Of a stretch of DNA of 64,000 bases, positions 36,994-48,699 are shown piece by piece (position 1 is the stretch's first letter; every line of letters starts with the position of its first letter). Origin of the DNA: Solen grandis (lineage: Eukaryota > Mollusca > Bivalvia > Adapedonta > Solenidae); NCBI GenBank assembly GCA_021229015.1, contig CM037787.1:35787874-35851873 (forward strand). Direction: 5' to 3'. The notes beneath the pieces were generated by a model that did not search any database, was not told the origin of the DNA, and was given only the letters and a program-made list of their open reading frames with translations. Both the position numbers and the translations under genes were made by a program.

Positions 36994-37503
36994 AAGTAAA
37001 TATAGTGGTTATGTACCATGATATACCGCACAAAATATTCCGGGACTTGTGTTGATGACAATTCATATATTTAGATTCTGCAAGGAAAACAAGTCAATTT
37101 CATTATTAGCAATGAGTGAATATTTCCAAATAAAATTGTATTTTCTTTTATTTAAATGGCAATTGATACATTTATATCTGCGCAAGTTTTTTATGTTGTT
37201 AAACAATAAAGTGATCATTAACAACATGTTGGAAATTTGTACTTGCTCATTTCCGTTACACAGAAACCACCTAAGACAAGTAACGGTATTTTTCATCATT
37301 GTACTGGTTTGTACCACAAACTACTTTGGATTGCGGTTTACCAGTAAAACCGTGCACTTCTATTCTGAAGATGGAAAAAAGGAGAGAAACAGTCATATTT
37401 GCATTAATAAACATAATGTAGAATTGGAAATGTGAATGAAGTCTGAGAATAAGAGTGACAGGACAGAGAGAGAGAGACAATATTGATATTTACAGTGAGT
37501 GAG

Positions 37504-37627
37504 AAGCGGGAGATTGCTCGCTGGCTTGTCATGGCCATCATCGGTATAACCACGGGCCTCATAGCGTCCCTCATCGACATCTGCGTGGAATACTCATCCT
37601 CCCTCAAGTTTTCCTACCTGAAAGATT
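37504..37627 (+). CDS. CLCN7: CLCN7 exon 3 of window (helix B)
   Basis: Encodes KREIARWLVMAIIGITTG and then IASLIDICVEYSSSLKFS, matching the RW...ALIGILTGLVACFIDI region of ClC-7, the first membrane helix. The donor is gatt|gtatcc, leaving phase 1. The acceptor chosen (after gtgag, 37503) keeps the frame from exon 2; the stronger-looking ttacag at 37495 would put a stop in frame directly after exon 2. The 5' border may therefore be off by up to 8 bases, or a small extra exon may exist. Confidence 0.85.
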
Positions 37628-38845
37628 GTATCCTTTACTTTAACTGTGTACAGTGCAGTGCACCACTGATCCATACACTCATACTACTACACAGACAACA
37701 AGTGGATAGGGGGTTACATCATAATTTCCATTCTCATCTTAATTAGCATACTGGGAAAAAAGATTATACAAGGTAGCGTAATCGCAATGTTTTGTGAACA
37801 GGTTAGCCTCAAATAATAAACATTGGTCAGAAGGGCATCGCTGTCATTTTGCCCTCAAGCTCATGTCAAAAGTTACATAGCCTTATAATTCTCAGTCACT
37901 CCATTTTAAACCTATGCTTGCTCATACTGTATAAGACAATGATGTTGAATGAAATGGAAAGAAAAATATGTCTTCTTACCCTATCTGCGTGGATTTTTAG
38001 GTGTGCATCCTAAAACAATCGATCTGAACGGCTGAAACGAGGTAGGGGTATTGGTGTAAATTTCCCGAAGCTTTTATATAAGGCCTGAGTAGAGATCCAG
38101 GAGAGGCCAATATGAAAAAAATAACCGGAGCGGATCTCAGTAGAGATTACAGTACCTCGCTGACTTGTTTTTCATACTTCAGTGTGTTTACAACTGTTTC
38201 AGATTTTCTTTTTCACCGCAGTATTGGCAAGTCTGAATCTTGACTGAGGCCAATATTCAGCTATTCTAATTCATATAATTGCAGATGATCATAAAAAATA
38301 CAAGTTTCTGCCTGTGCATCGTTTACTGATAATGTCATGAGTTTTCGCGGATCGTTGAAAAACCCATTTAACAAATGAAGTATGAATAAAGGGAGGTAAT
38401 TGATCTAACAATAATAAAAAAAAAAACTATTTAAAATATTTCTTCATTTTTTAAAAAAAAATTTATTATAAAAAAAAAAAAAACAAAAAAAAACAGTATG
38501 GAATAAGTCTTGTTAAAAAAAAATTCATTTATGTTATTTATGTAATTCTAATTTTTCAAGGTATAATTGTAGGACATTATTATTATTGGTTGTATTTGAG
38601 ACAATGAAATCAATAACAGTAAATAAATTAAATTCATGAAAATTCAAATTAAAACATTTAAGTGCCCCAATCTGGGAATGAATATAATGCGACGCGACCG
38701 AAGTGCCCTTTTCAGTAAAAAAATTACCATGCCCAACCAGATCCTAGGGGAAACACTAATACACTATTGTAGCTCATATTCTACACAGTCTGAATGTCAA
38801 AAAAAAATCAGATCAGTAAAGTAATATCATCTTCATAGATTTTTT
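37628..38845 (+). other. CLCN7 intron 3, first part
   Basis: Poly-A tracts at 38418-38520; no recognised element or exon. Confidence 0.5.
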
Positions 38846-40628
38846 TAGCTCACCTGAGCACGTGTGCTCAGGATGAGCTTTTAGGATCGATGAATGTCCG
38901 TCGTCCGTCCGTCCGTCCATCCGTCCGTCGTCCACAATTTGTTCGTTTGCACTGTAGCATCTTCAGTTTATGAGCAATTATCTTCAGACTTTAAAACAAT
39001 GTTTATAACCATAAAATCTCGGCCAATTTCGATTATGGCTGATATCGGAACATTAGGTCAGGAGTTATGCCCCTTTTAAAATTAAAAAAAGCCAGATTTC
39101 ACATTGTTTGCACTCTAGCATCTTCATTTCATGAGCAATTATCTTCAAACTTTAACAATGTTTATAACCATAAAATCCGGCCAATTCGATTATGCCTGAT
39201 ATCGACATTAGGTCAGGAGTTATGCCCCTTTTAAAATTAAAAAAGCCAGATTTCACATTGTTTGCACTCTAGCATCTTCATTTCATGAGCAATTATCTTC
39301 AAACTTTATAACAATGTTAATAACCATAAAATCTTGGCCAAGTTTGATTATGGCTGATATCATACCTTTAGGTCAGGAGTTATGCCCCTTTTAAAATTCC
39401 AAAAAAGCCAGATTTCACATTGTTTGCACTCTAGCATCTTCATTTCTTTAGCAATTGCATTCAAACTTAATGACATTGTTTATAACCAAAAAATCTCAGC
39501 CAAGTTCGATTTTGGCTGATATCGGACCATTAGGTCAGGAGTTACACCCCTTATATTATTTAAAAAAGTCAGATTGCACTTTGTTTGCACTCTAGCATCT
39601 TTATTTTTTAGGTCATTGTCTTTAAATTTTATAACAATGTTTATAACCATCAAATTTTGGCTAAGTTGGATTATGGCTGAAATTGGACCCTTAGGTCAGG
39701 AGTTACGCCCCTTTTAAAATTGAAAAAAGCCAGATTTCACTTTGTTTGCCCTCTAGGTCACCAGGTCAAATCTTAGAAAAACCTTGTGAACACTCTAGAG
39801 GCCACAACTTTTTCATGAATTTTCATGAAACTTGGTCATGATGTTTGTCTACATGATATCTCGGATGATACGAAATTGGGTCATGTGGGGTCAAAAACTA
39901 GGTCACCAGGTCAAATCTTAGAAAAATCTTGTGAACACTCTACAGGCTACAGTTTTAACCCAATCTTCATGAAACTTGGTCAGGATGTTTGTCTACATGA
40001 TATCTTGGATGGGTTTGAAAATGGGTCATGTGGGGTCAAAAACTAGGTCACCAGGTCAAATCTTAGAAAAACCTTGTGAACACTTTGGAGGCCACAGTTT
40101 TGGACCAATCTTCATGAAACATGGTCAGGTTGTTTGTCTACATAATATCTCGGATGGGTTTGAAAATGGGTCATGTGGGGTCAAAAACTAGGTCACCAGG
40201 TCAAATCTTAGAAAAACCTTGTGAACACTCTACAGGCTACAGTTTTGGCCCAATCTTCATGAAACTTGGTCAGGATGTTTGTCTACATGATATCTCGGAT
40301 GATACGAAATTGGGTCATGTGGGGTCAAAAACTAGGTCACCAGGTCAGATCTTAGAAAAATCTTGTGAACACTCTAGAGGCCACAGTTTTAGCCCAATCT
40401 TCATGAAACTTGGTCAGGATGTTTGTCTACATGATGTCTCGGATGGGTTTGAAAATGTGTCATGTTGGGTCAAAAACTAGGTCACCAGGTAAATTCAGGT
40501 AGGATCAAAATGTAGGCCATTTAGTCAAATGTTAGAAAAACACTTTAGATGCCAGATTTTTTGTCATTTTGCCTAACACAGCCATCTTAATCAGGTGATT
40601 AACACAGGGCCATCTTGGCCCTCTTGTT
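38846..40628 (+). mobile_element. Hairpin-ended element B5
   Basis: Starts TTAGCTCACCTGAGCACGTG with GTGCTCAGGATGAGCT; then a gtccgtcgtccgtcc tract; then two kinds of tandem unit: ~150-bp units (tttgcactctagcatcttcatt...ggtcaggagttatgcccctttt) at 38945-39750, and ~145-bp units (cttggtcaggatgtttgtctacatga...gggtcatgtggggtcaaaaactaggtcacc) at 39750-40490. Ends GGGCCATCTTGGCCCTCTTG. The repeated peptide frames here are not genes. Confidence 0.75.
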
Positions 40629-40967
40629 TATGAATATTCATGCTGTATAGAGTTAAAACTCTATAAAGCCTGAGCAAACTAAAACTTATAATCAGCCTCA
40701 TATCCTCATCACAAAGATATGGATGAGAAGTGAACAGTATAAAACCAGATCAGTTGGAATGTTAATCGTATTTATACTGGTCACATCAGGTCCAGTTTCT
40801 TAATAGCAGTCATGGTAAAGGAATAATCATGTTACGAACCCAGTCACATGTATCTAGAACTTCCAGGACTTTCTATCTAACCTTAATATTAACAGTGACC
40901 TCTGGCTTGCAGATGAACAGTCCAGAAGTATAAACAATTGTGGACTGTTGCCAAACTCTGCCTGTTT

Positions 40968-42302
40968 TTAGCTCACCTGAGCACAACGTGCTCATGGTGA
41001 GCTTTTGTGATCGCCTTTTGTCCGTCGTCCGTGCGTGCGTGCATCCGTCCGTCGTCAACAATTTACTTTAAACAACATCTCCTCATGAACCGCTGAAGGG
41101 ATTTTGACCAAACTTCACAGGAATCATCCTTATGATGCCCTCTATCAAAGTTGTACAAATTATTCAGATTGGTTAAAAAAGTAGGTCACAGGAGCTAAAA
41201 ATAGATTTTAAAAATGCAAACTTTGAAAATCTTCTTCTGCAAAACTGCAAGGCCTAGAGCTTAGATATTTGGTATGTAGCATCATCTTATGGGCCATTAC
41301 CAAGATTGTACAAATCATAGCCCTACGTTGATGAATGCCCCCGCACCAGGGGTCACTTGTTTTACATAGAGTTATATAGGAAAATCTTAAAAAATCTTCT
41401 TCTATGAATCCATTACGCCTAGAGATTAGATATTTGGTATGTAGCATCATCTAATGGTTCATTACCAAGATTGTTCAAATCATAGCCCTACGGTGATAAA
41501 TGCCCTCGCACCAGGGGTCACTTGTTTTACAAAGAGTTATATAGGAAAATCTTTAAAAATCTTCTTCTATGAATCCATAAGGCCTAGAGATTAGATATTT
41601 GGTATGTAGCATCATCTAATGGTTCATTACCAAGATTGTACAAATCATGACTCTATGGTGATAAATGCCCCCGCACCATGGGTCACTTGTTTTACATAGA
41701 GTTATATAGGAAAATCTTTAAAAATCTTCTTCTATGAATCCATAAGGCCTAGAGCTTAGATATTTGGTATGTAGCATCATGTTATGGTTCATTACCAAGA
41801 TTGTTCACATCATAGCCCTATGGTGATAAATGCCCCTGCAATAGGGGTCACTTGTTTTACATAGAGTTATATAGGAAAATCTTTAAAAATTGAATATAAG
41901 GCCTAGAAGATATTTTGTAGCATCATCTTATGGTTCATTACCAAGATTGTTCAAATCATACCAGGTGATAAATGCCCGCAAGGGGTCACTTGTTTTAATA
42001 GAGTTATATAGGAAAATCTTAAAAATCTTCTTCTATGAATCCATAAGCCTATAGCTTAGATTTTTGGTATGTAGTATCATCTAATGGTTCATTATCAAGA
42101 TTTTCAAAATGGTGGCCCTTTGGAAACCCCGCACTAATTCCCTGAAACCATAAGGCCCAGTGTTTTTTGGTGTGTAGTATTGTCAGGGCTAAAATGTTTA
42201 AGATTGAGTTATATCAGAATTCTTGTCTGTTTAAAAACCTTGTAATCAGTTGTAGCAATGGTACTCAGGTGAGCGTTTCAGGGCCATCATGGCCCTCTTG
42301 TT
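40968..42302 (+). mobile_element. Hairpin-ended element B6
   Basis: Starts TTAGCTCACCTGAGCACAAC / GTGCTCATGGTGAGC; ccgtcgtccgtgcgtgcgt tract; six ~170-bp units (taaggcctagagattagata...ggtatgtagcatcatc...caccaggggtcacttgtttta). Ends GGGCCATCATGGCCCTCTTG. In CLCN7 intron 3. Confidence 0.75.
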
Positions 42303-42721
42303 GAAAAATGTCAGGTTATGACCATGAAATCTGAACTTGTCATCAAAGAATTTACAAAATGTCATGTCTGTTACTAGCTACTATAGCTGATATTTGCTTT
42401 CAGATGCTATAATGCATTACAATATACTTAGTTAAAAATCTGAGGTTTTGAATTACAGAAGTAATGTTGAAAATATCATAATAAAAGATTATTTTCTCCT
42501 TATTTCATGGGTGTAACTGGTTTGATAATGACACCGGGTATATCAAAAAACATATCAGTAATCAGGCGTGTAAAATTCCACCAGCCCTGGCCAGTGAAAA
42601 TTAGTGCAGGGCAAGTGAAAAATTTGAATATTTCTTCCTAATCTGTTGATTTTACTATCTCAATTTTTTGAAGGACTGGGCAGAGTGAATGTAATAATTT
42701 TGCACCCCTGGGTAATACTTT

Positions 42722-42889
42722 TATACAATGATACCTGTCTTTAGCAGTCAGTCAAGGGAACAACAGAAAATGACCTTTTAATAGAGGTAGTTGCTAAATG
42801 AAGGTTAAACATCAAACAAAATGCCAGTTTGGTAATATTAAAACTGACCACTTAGACAGTGACCACTAATACAGTTCAACTGTATTATT
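42722..42889. repeat. Repeat J1 with inverted ends
   Basis: acctgtctttagcagtcagt caaggg ... tgaccacttagacagtgacc actaatacag; the ends are roughly inverted (tgtctttagc / acttagaca). Compare J2. Confidence 0.5.
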
Positions 42890-43320
42890 GTTTGTGAAAC
42901 AGTATTTCATGCTGGAATTTTAATTTTGGAAAGCTCTTAAATACAAGTCTGCAGAATAGATATGTTTTAACTTTCTATGATGTACATATGATGTGAATCC
43001 CATTACTACAAAATCAGACAGTGGACCTAAAATCCTTCATTTCTTTATTTGCTTTTTGTTTAGTTATTCTCAGCGGCATTGCCACATAATTATAACACAA
43101 TTTAAACCTTTTCATGCTAAATTTCTTAATTGGACTTGTCCTTTCTTACCGTAATTTTGGACTGTAGCATTTATTGTTTATGGGGGTGCTTGCTGAAAAC
43201 ATATTGACGATATAGCAAACTGTGCAGAACATGATCAGATTGCACAAATGTGCAGGCCTATCTTGGTCTGCACTGGTCACAAATGCAGTTACAAGTGTCC
43301 GCAGCCATTGTAAGGGTTAA

Positions 43321-43479
43321 TATACAGTCAAACCTGTCTAAAGTGGTCAGTCAAGGGAACAAGAGAAAGTGACCGCTTATCAAAGGTGGTCACTAAATGA
43401 AGGTTTAACATTAACTGAATGCTATTTTGGTAATATCAAAACCGATCGTTAAAAGCAGGTTTACTGCTTAATACAGGCT
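43321..43479. repeat. Repeat J2
   Basis: acagtcaaacctgtctaaag tggtcagtcaaggg...ggtggtcactaaatgaagg...ggtaatatcaaaacc; about 80% like J1 by eye. Right end abuts MITE C3. Confidence 0.5.
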
Positions 43480-43721
43480 TTAACCCTTTCCCTCATATAT
43501 ACTTATTTTTACGCCCTCAAAAGGTATCACATAAAGCCTGATCTGCAGAAAACCATACTTAAACCTTACCAAATTTAATTTCAAAATCCTCATTTCCATA
43601 CCACTGAGGAGCAGCGAACAGCATAAAACCTGATCAGCCTACGAGTTACTCGCAGGCTGATCTGGTTTTATGCTGTTCGCATAGGTCTTTTCATGGTGTC
43701 CTCTATGAGGGAAAGGGTTAA
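43480..43721 (-). mobile_element. TTAA-flanked MITE C3
   Basis: Reverse orientation relative to C1/C2: the internal hairpin is near the right end. Same CCCTTTCCCTCATA termini. Directly abuts repeat J2. Confidence 0.85.
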
Positions 43722-43865
43722 CTATTACAGGTTCTATTATGAACTATTATGCAGTATCTAGCCTTGGATCTCAAATGTAGCATTATAATGGAAACAAACT
43801 GTGTTTTGGTAAACATTTATCATATTTCTGCCTGAAAGTTAAAAACTTCCTTATCCCAAGTCTAG

Positions 43866-43975
43866 ATGTTGATAAATGTGCCAGTAACAGTTGTATAGTG
43901 GCTCCATTTCTGGCCTGGATTGGGTTTAATGCCCTTTTTGTGATGGTTGGCTCATTATTAACAGCCTTCTTCGCA
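43866..43975 (+). CDS. CLCN7: CLCN7 exon 4 of window (helix C)
   Basis: 110 nt; with one base from the preceding exon it gives YVDKCASNSCIVAPFLAW and then GFNALFVMVGSLLTAFFA. It aligns with the human NIDKF...NAAFVLVGSVIVAF region. Acceptor tctag, donor gca|gtaagt, phases 1 to 0. The residue before PVAAGSGIP is Ala, where human ClC-6 and ClC-7 have Glu. Confidence 0.92.
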
Positions 43976-44511
43976 GTAAGTACTGTACTCTATGTATCCT
44001 TGAATCATGCTAGGGTTTGGCTAATATCACACGAGAGTGTCTCATTTAACAATTGAATGTTTCAAGTGGTCCTTCGCGTGGACTTGAAGTTCAAAGGAAA
44101 GTGAGAAGTAGATGTAAAGTGGATACAAAGTTGGATAAAGTCAGTGTCCACTTAGCTTTTATTGTATCTGTTTTCCTTGAATTTCATGTGTAGGATTTAG
44201 CTATACCCAATCATATGTAAGTATGTCTTATAACTGAAATACGGAAGGATGTTCATGATTTTGATAAATCTATTATGTGAAGTTCATTTCATCTGTTAAA
44301 AGAATTGAAATATTGCACTGTTCAATTTTTTAGCATGGAAAATTTAGACCTATACCTCATATAGACTCATTTTGACACAATGGCAAGTAGAGAAGACCCA
44401 GATCAAACAGCTCCTTTCTAGGAGCTGTCTTATCAGGGTCTCTTCTGTTTGCTAATACAATATTGCAGCTCAGATTGTACACAGTCTGCATAGCAAAGAA
44501 AAATCCATTGT

Positions 44512-45355
44512 TTTTAGCTCAGGGTGAGCTTTTGGGATACTTGATTGTCCGTCGTCCGTCAACAATTTTGATGTTTACACACTAGAGGCCACAATTTTGA
44601 TCCAATCTTCCTCAAACTTGGTCAGAATGATTTTCTTGATGATATCTCGAATCAGTTCGAAAATGGGTCAGGTTGGATCAAAAAGTAGGTTAGTAGGTCA
44701 AATCTTAGAAAAATCTTGTTTACACACTAGAGGCCACAATTTTGATCCAATCTTCCTCAAACTTGGTCAGAATGATTTTCTTGATGATATCTCGAATCAG
44801 TTCGAAAATGGGTCAGGTTGGATCAAAAAGTAGGTTAGTAGGTCAAATCTTAGAACAATCTTGTTTACACACTAGAGGTCACAATTTTGATCCAAACTTC
44901 CTCAAACTTTGTCAGAATGTTTGTCTTGATGATATCTTGAACCCTTTCGAAAATGGGTCAGGTTGGATCAAAAAGTAGGTCAGTAGGTCAAATCTTAGAA
45001 AAATCTTGTTTACACACTAGAGGCCACAATTTTGATCCAATCTTCCTCAAACTTGGTCAGATTGTTTGTCATGATGATATCTCGAACCTTTGAAAATGGG
45101 TGGTGGACAAAAAGTAGGTCAGTAGGTCAAATCTTAGAAAAATCTTGTTTATACTCTGAGGGCAACATTTTTGGTCCAATCATCCTCAAACTTTGGCAGA
45201 ATGTTTGTCATGATGATATCTTTTGTGGATGGGGTCAGAAAATTCCTGAACATTGTTTCACCTCATCATCTTTATTCTTAAGCAATCTATTTTGTACAGG
45301 CAATGAATGATACTTTTCTCAGGTGAGCGATCTAGGGCCATCTTGGCCCCCTTGT
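44512..45355 (+). mobile_element. Hairpin-ended element B7, nested in a D-family MITE
   Basis: Starts tttttagctcagggtgagct (terminal hairpin partly lost), then ~145-bp units (acacactagaggccacaatt...cttcctcaaacttggtcag...gggtcaggttggatcaaaaagtaggt). Ends gggccatcttggcccccttg. Flanks on both sides match the D-family MITE interior, so it inserted into one. Confidence 0.7.
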
Positions 45356-45397
45356 ATATACCATTTAAAGTTAAGCCATTTAGTATTTGTTATCTCA

Positions 45398-45608
45398 TTA
45401 ACCCTTTCCCTCATATAGACTCATTTTGACACACTCAATAGGTATCACATAAAACCTGATCTGCAGAAAGCCAAACTCAAACCTTACCAAATTTAATTGT
45501 AAAATCCTCATTACCAGACCACTGAGGAGCACTTACTCGCAGGCTGATCTGTTTTTATGCTGTTCGCATAGGTCTTTTCATGGTATCCTCTATGAGGGAA
45601 AGGGTTAA
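45398..45608 (-). mobile_element. TTAA-flanked MITE C4 (internally deleted), nested in D2
   Basis: About 30 bp shorter than full copies; the loss removes most of one arm of the internal hairpin. The flanks 45356-45397 and 45609-45645 are D-family sequence, so it inserted into a D element. Confidence 0.8.
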
Positions 45609-45923
45609 TTTGTGCATGAATGTTCATGAGGTAAAGGGTTAAGCTTAACTATTGTCTTTTATCAGGGGATTTTTTCCAATTCATGAGTTAGTCACCTGCT
45701 TACATACAGTATCACAAACAAACAGTCTATGGCTGTTTTCTTCTGTGTGAATGAGATCAACCATTTAAAAACTATTATCCCATTGTAATAATTTGACACT
45801 CTGCAAGTTAATTTGAATACAACTGTAAACATGGTAAAGGTCCGTTGCTGCAAACTGAACCTGAACATTCTCTCGTCATGTATCAAGCATATTTGGTAAC
45901 ATACATGTAATGAGTTACATCAT

Positions 45924-46205
45924 AATTGGCCAAGTGGTTAGAGTGAGTGCCGCAGGAGCTGGTGGTCTCAGAATCCATCCCCAACCTCAATTTACTTAAG
46001 TGACAATCTTCCTGCTTGGTGCTCAGTATAAATAAAGGGTAGTCCAAGGACTCATCAGGATAATGTGACAGAATGTGGATTCTTGCTACGTGTCTACAGG
46101 CTACAGTGTAATATAGTTTATTACAACAATATATGTAGCAAAATTCTATAAATCTTAATAAGACTTAGACTCCAAATTATTGAAATACTGTCTGTGGTAT
46201 TTAAA
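45924..46205 (+). repeat. SINE family H copy 2
   Basis: ggccaagtggttagagtgag (A box), ggtctcagaatccatcc (B-box-like), tgcttggtgctcagtataaa, actcatcaggataatgtgac, gctacgtgtctacag. Diverged. Confidence 0.6.
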
Positions 46206-46312
46206 ACCCATCAAATAAAAATTAATTGACTCATTTATTGAAAAATGTCTTGAAGAGAAGATGAAGAAAGGAGGAGATACTTTTTTGTTACAACTTTCTT
46301 TTCAAGTTAATT

Positions 46313-46428
46313 GTTTCACCTGCTGTAAGCAGAGGTGACATAAAGGGATCACTTCATTGTTTTCTGTCTGTCCATCTGTTTGTCACACTTTTAGCCAATG
46401 AGCTGTGTTCCAAGGAACACTTCTTGTT
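46313..46428 (+). mobile_element. Short hairpin-ended element E2
   Basis: tcacctgctgtaagcagagg, ctgtctgtccatctg tract, end aaggaacacttcttgtt. Terminal stem partly decayed. Confidence 0.65.
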
Positions 46429-46549
46429 ATCTTTGAAGATGATAAAGATTAACATTAATTAAGAAATTTGTATGAATCAGACAAATATGTTTGAAAGAGG
46501 GATTAAGAAATTACATTCCAGCTTAACCTATGTTGTTGTTTTTCTACAG

Positions 46550-46693
46550 CCTGTAGCAGCTGGCAGTGGCATTCCACAGATAAAATGTTTCCTGAATGGG
46601 GTCAAAGTGCCAGAAGTTGTCAGGGTGAAAACCTTGGTGATCAAGGTCATAGGAGTTGTGGCAGCTGTGGCAGGTGGACTGGCTGTAGGCAAG
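46550..46693 (+). CDS. CLCN7: CLCN7 exon 5 of window (chloride-binding GSGIP loop)
   Basis: 48 codons, [17 protein letters not shown]... to [13 protein letters not shown] is the ClC anion-selectivity loop at the start of helix D; Ser, rather than the plant ClC-a Pro, indicates chloride preference. Acceptor ttttctacag, donor aag|gtaaca, phase 0 at both ends. The exon ends at the Lys of GKEGP, so the gating loop is split by an intron. Confidence 0.97.
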
Positions 46694-46814
46694 GTAACAT
46701 GCTATGATATTTACTGCATTATGTGCGACTTGAGTCTGTGATAATGCTACCTTCTTATATTTCATTTGTTACTTATTACCATAAAATATGTTACATAGGG
46801 TATATACTGCCTCT

Positions 46815-47101
46815 TATTATGCCCTGGACCCCCTTCAAAGAAGAGGGGGCGTATTGTTTTGCAAATGTCTGCCAGATGGTCGGTTGGTCTGTCTGTCAGT
46901 CTGTCCGTCCATCGTTAGACCACTTCGTTTCCGATCAACAAGTGGAGAATGCTTTGGCCAAACTTCATAAGGTGATTGGTCATGACTAGTAGATGACCCC
47001 CATTGATTTTGGGGTCACTTGGTCAAAGGTCAAGGTCACAGTGACCTCGATGGGAGTGGGGTGTGTTTAGGGGCATATGTGTTGTTCTGACAACTCTTGT
47101 T
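46815..47101 (+). mobile_element. Hairpin-ended element F
   Basis: Starts attatgccctggacccc with a CCCCCTTC/GAAGAGGGGG-type stem, then ggtctgtctgtcagtctgtc tract, tgaccc...ggtcacttggtcaaaggtca, and ends TCTGACAACTCTTGTT. Same plan as families B and E. Confidence 0.6.
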
Positions 47102-47430
47102 AACACTGTTTCCTGACTTATAGAATATATTCATTTTATTTTACCCCAATTATTATGAAGCCACGTCATATAGTGTTACGTTATTTAGTTACCCCATGGT
47201 TAAAATGTTGGATAATGGGATCTCTGCAAGAACATAATAACACATATATACCATGTCTCGTTTTGTTTTTTTGTTTTTTTTAAACAACCTGTTTTTAACT
47301 ATACTAAAACATAATATTTTCATTGTTTTATTTTTTCCTAGATGACTAAACACATAAAATGATCATGAATCAAGTGAGATACAGTAAACTTTGCTTTTAA
47401 TGATATTCACCTGACATTGATTTAAATACC

Positions 47431-47651
47431 TTAACCCTTTCCCTCATATAGACTCACCACATAAAGCCTGATCTGCAGAAAACCACAGTTAAACCTTACC
47501 AAATTTAATTATAAAATCCTCATTTCCAGACCACTGAGGAGCAGCGAACAGCATAAAACCTGATCAGCCTGCAAGTTACTCGCAGGCTGATCTGGTTTTA
47601 TGCTGTTCGCATAGGTCTTTTCATGGTGTCCTCTATGAGGGAAAGGGTTAA
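47431..47651 (-). mobile_element. TTAA-flanked MITE C5 (internally deleted)
   Basis: Same ends as C3; about 20 bp missing near the left end (after catatagactca). Internal hairpin complete except for one mismatch. Confidence 0.82.
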
Positions 47652-48270
47652 CATCAGAATACTGTAACAAGCAATTTTACTCAGGAAGGAGAGACTGTAC
47701 TACTGCTTTCTGAAATCATGATCTCTGTGCAAAAATTATACGCTCCATGGATACTATTGTCCGGCTTATAAAACAGAGAATAATAATCTAAATTGTGCCT
47801 TCCTCCTTTTAATATAGATAAATAAATTTTATTTACAACTTATAATTTGAGAACTGAACTGAATGTGGACAATGTTAAGTAAGAAGAACTCTGCACTGCA
47901 TTGCTGCTGTTTGAAGTGAACTCTTGAGAATAAACCATTTCAACAGGGGTTTGGCAATACTTGGTATAATTTGCTGATTTAAATTTACCAATCAGTGACT
48001 GGTTAAAATCTCATGTGTATGTTTATAACTCACTGAACAATGTGTGGGATTTTACACCAGCATGTAGGTTAGGTGTTTGGGGGATGCTCATTGATTAACG
48101 TAGGATTGCATCTCATTTTGGAGTGAAATGGTCTATAGTTGAAAAAAAACTAGACCAGCAAGTAACTCAAAGGATGGTAAGGTTATATACCTAATGTTCA
48201 CTCCTTTGTACCTCAAAGATCTGTGGGTAATGGTTTTTAACATTGTCAGACTTGGGCTAACTGATCAAAC

Positions 48271-48540
48271 AGTCCCAATGGCTAAGCAGTTAGGGTATCC
48301 ACCTGGGACGTTATAAGGTGTGGGTTCAATCCCAAGATGCAACATATGATCAATAATGGTACATTTCTTGGCACACAGCATGTAAAGTTAGTTTCAGGAC
48401 TGGTTGACCCAGTGTCAGGATGATTCAATGGATGCTTTATCATGCCAATTGTTGTTTGTATGATATCATCACAAGGAAAAAATACAGTTGTATGTCCCAA
48501 AATTATTGAAATACTGTTGGTGGAACATTAAAACCAGTAA
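48271..48540 (+). repeat. SINE family H copy 3
   Basis: gtcccaatggctaagcagtt aggg (A box), gtgtgggttcaatccc (B box), cttggcacacagcatgtaaa, ggactggttgacccagtgtc aggatgattc. Confidence 0.62.
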
Positions 48541-48615
48541 GCCAAATACTCAGAACTAAAGTTGAAAATAATGTGTCAAGTATACAGACTTAAAGATGAC
48601 TTGTTTTGTTCCCAG

Positions 48616-48699
48616 GAAGGTCCAATGATACACTCAGGAGCAGTGGTGGCTGCAGGTGTCTCACAGGGGAGGTCATCCACTTTCAAATTTGATCTGAAG
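48616..48699 (+). CDS. CLCN7: CLCN7 exon 6 of window (gating glutamate)
   Basis: 28 codons, EGPMIHSGAVVAAGVSQ... to KFDLK. The first residue is the external gating glutamate of GKEGP (mouse ClC-7 E245), which couples Cl- and H+ movement. Acceptor gttcccag, donor aag|gtaaac. GVSQGRSS is ClC-7-like, where ClC-6 has GLPQFQS. Confidence 0.97.

Larger units (their letters stand above)
44351..45643 (+). mobile_element. D-family MITE D2, interrupted by B7 and C4
   Basis: Visible pieces 44351-44511 (ctcatatagactcattttga; hairpin around agctcc/ggagct), 45356-45397 (tataccatttaaagttaa) and 45609-45643 (catgaggtaaagggttaa). Uninterrupted D copies at 51705 and 55058 show these pieces in the same order. 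Confidence 0.65.

Noticed and set aside
39825..40480. Open frames with repeated peptides (also 44597-45310)
   Set aside because: Periodicity comes from ~145-bp units in hairpin-ended elements; frames overlap each other and break between units.
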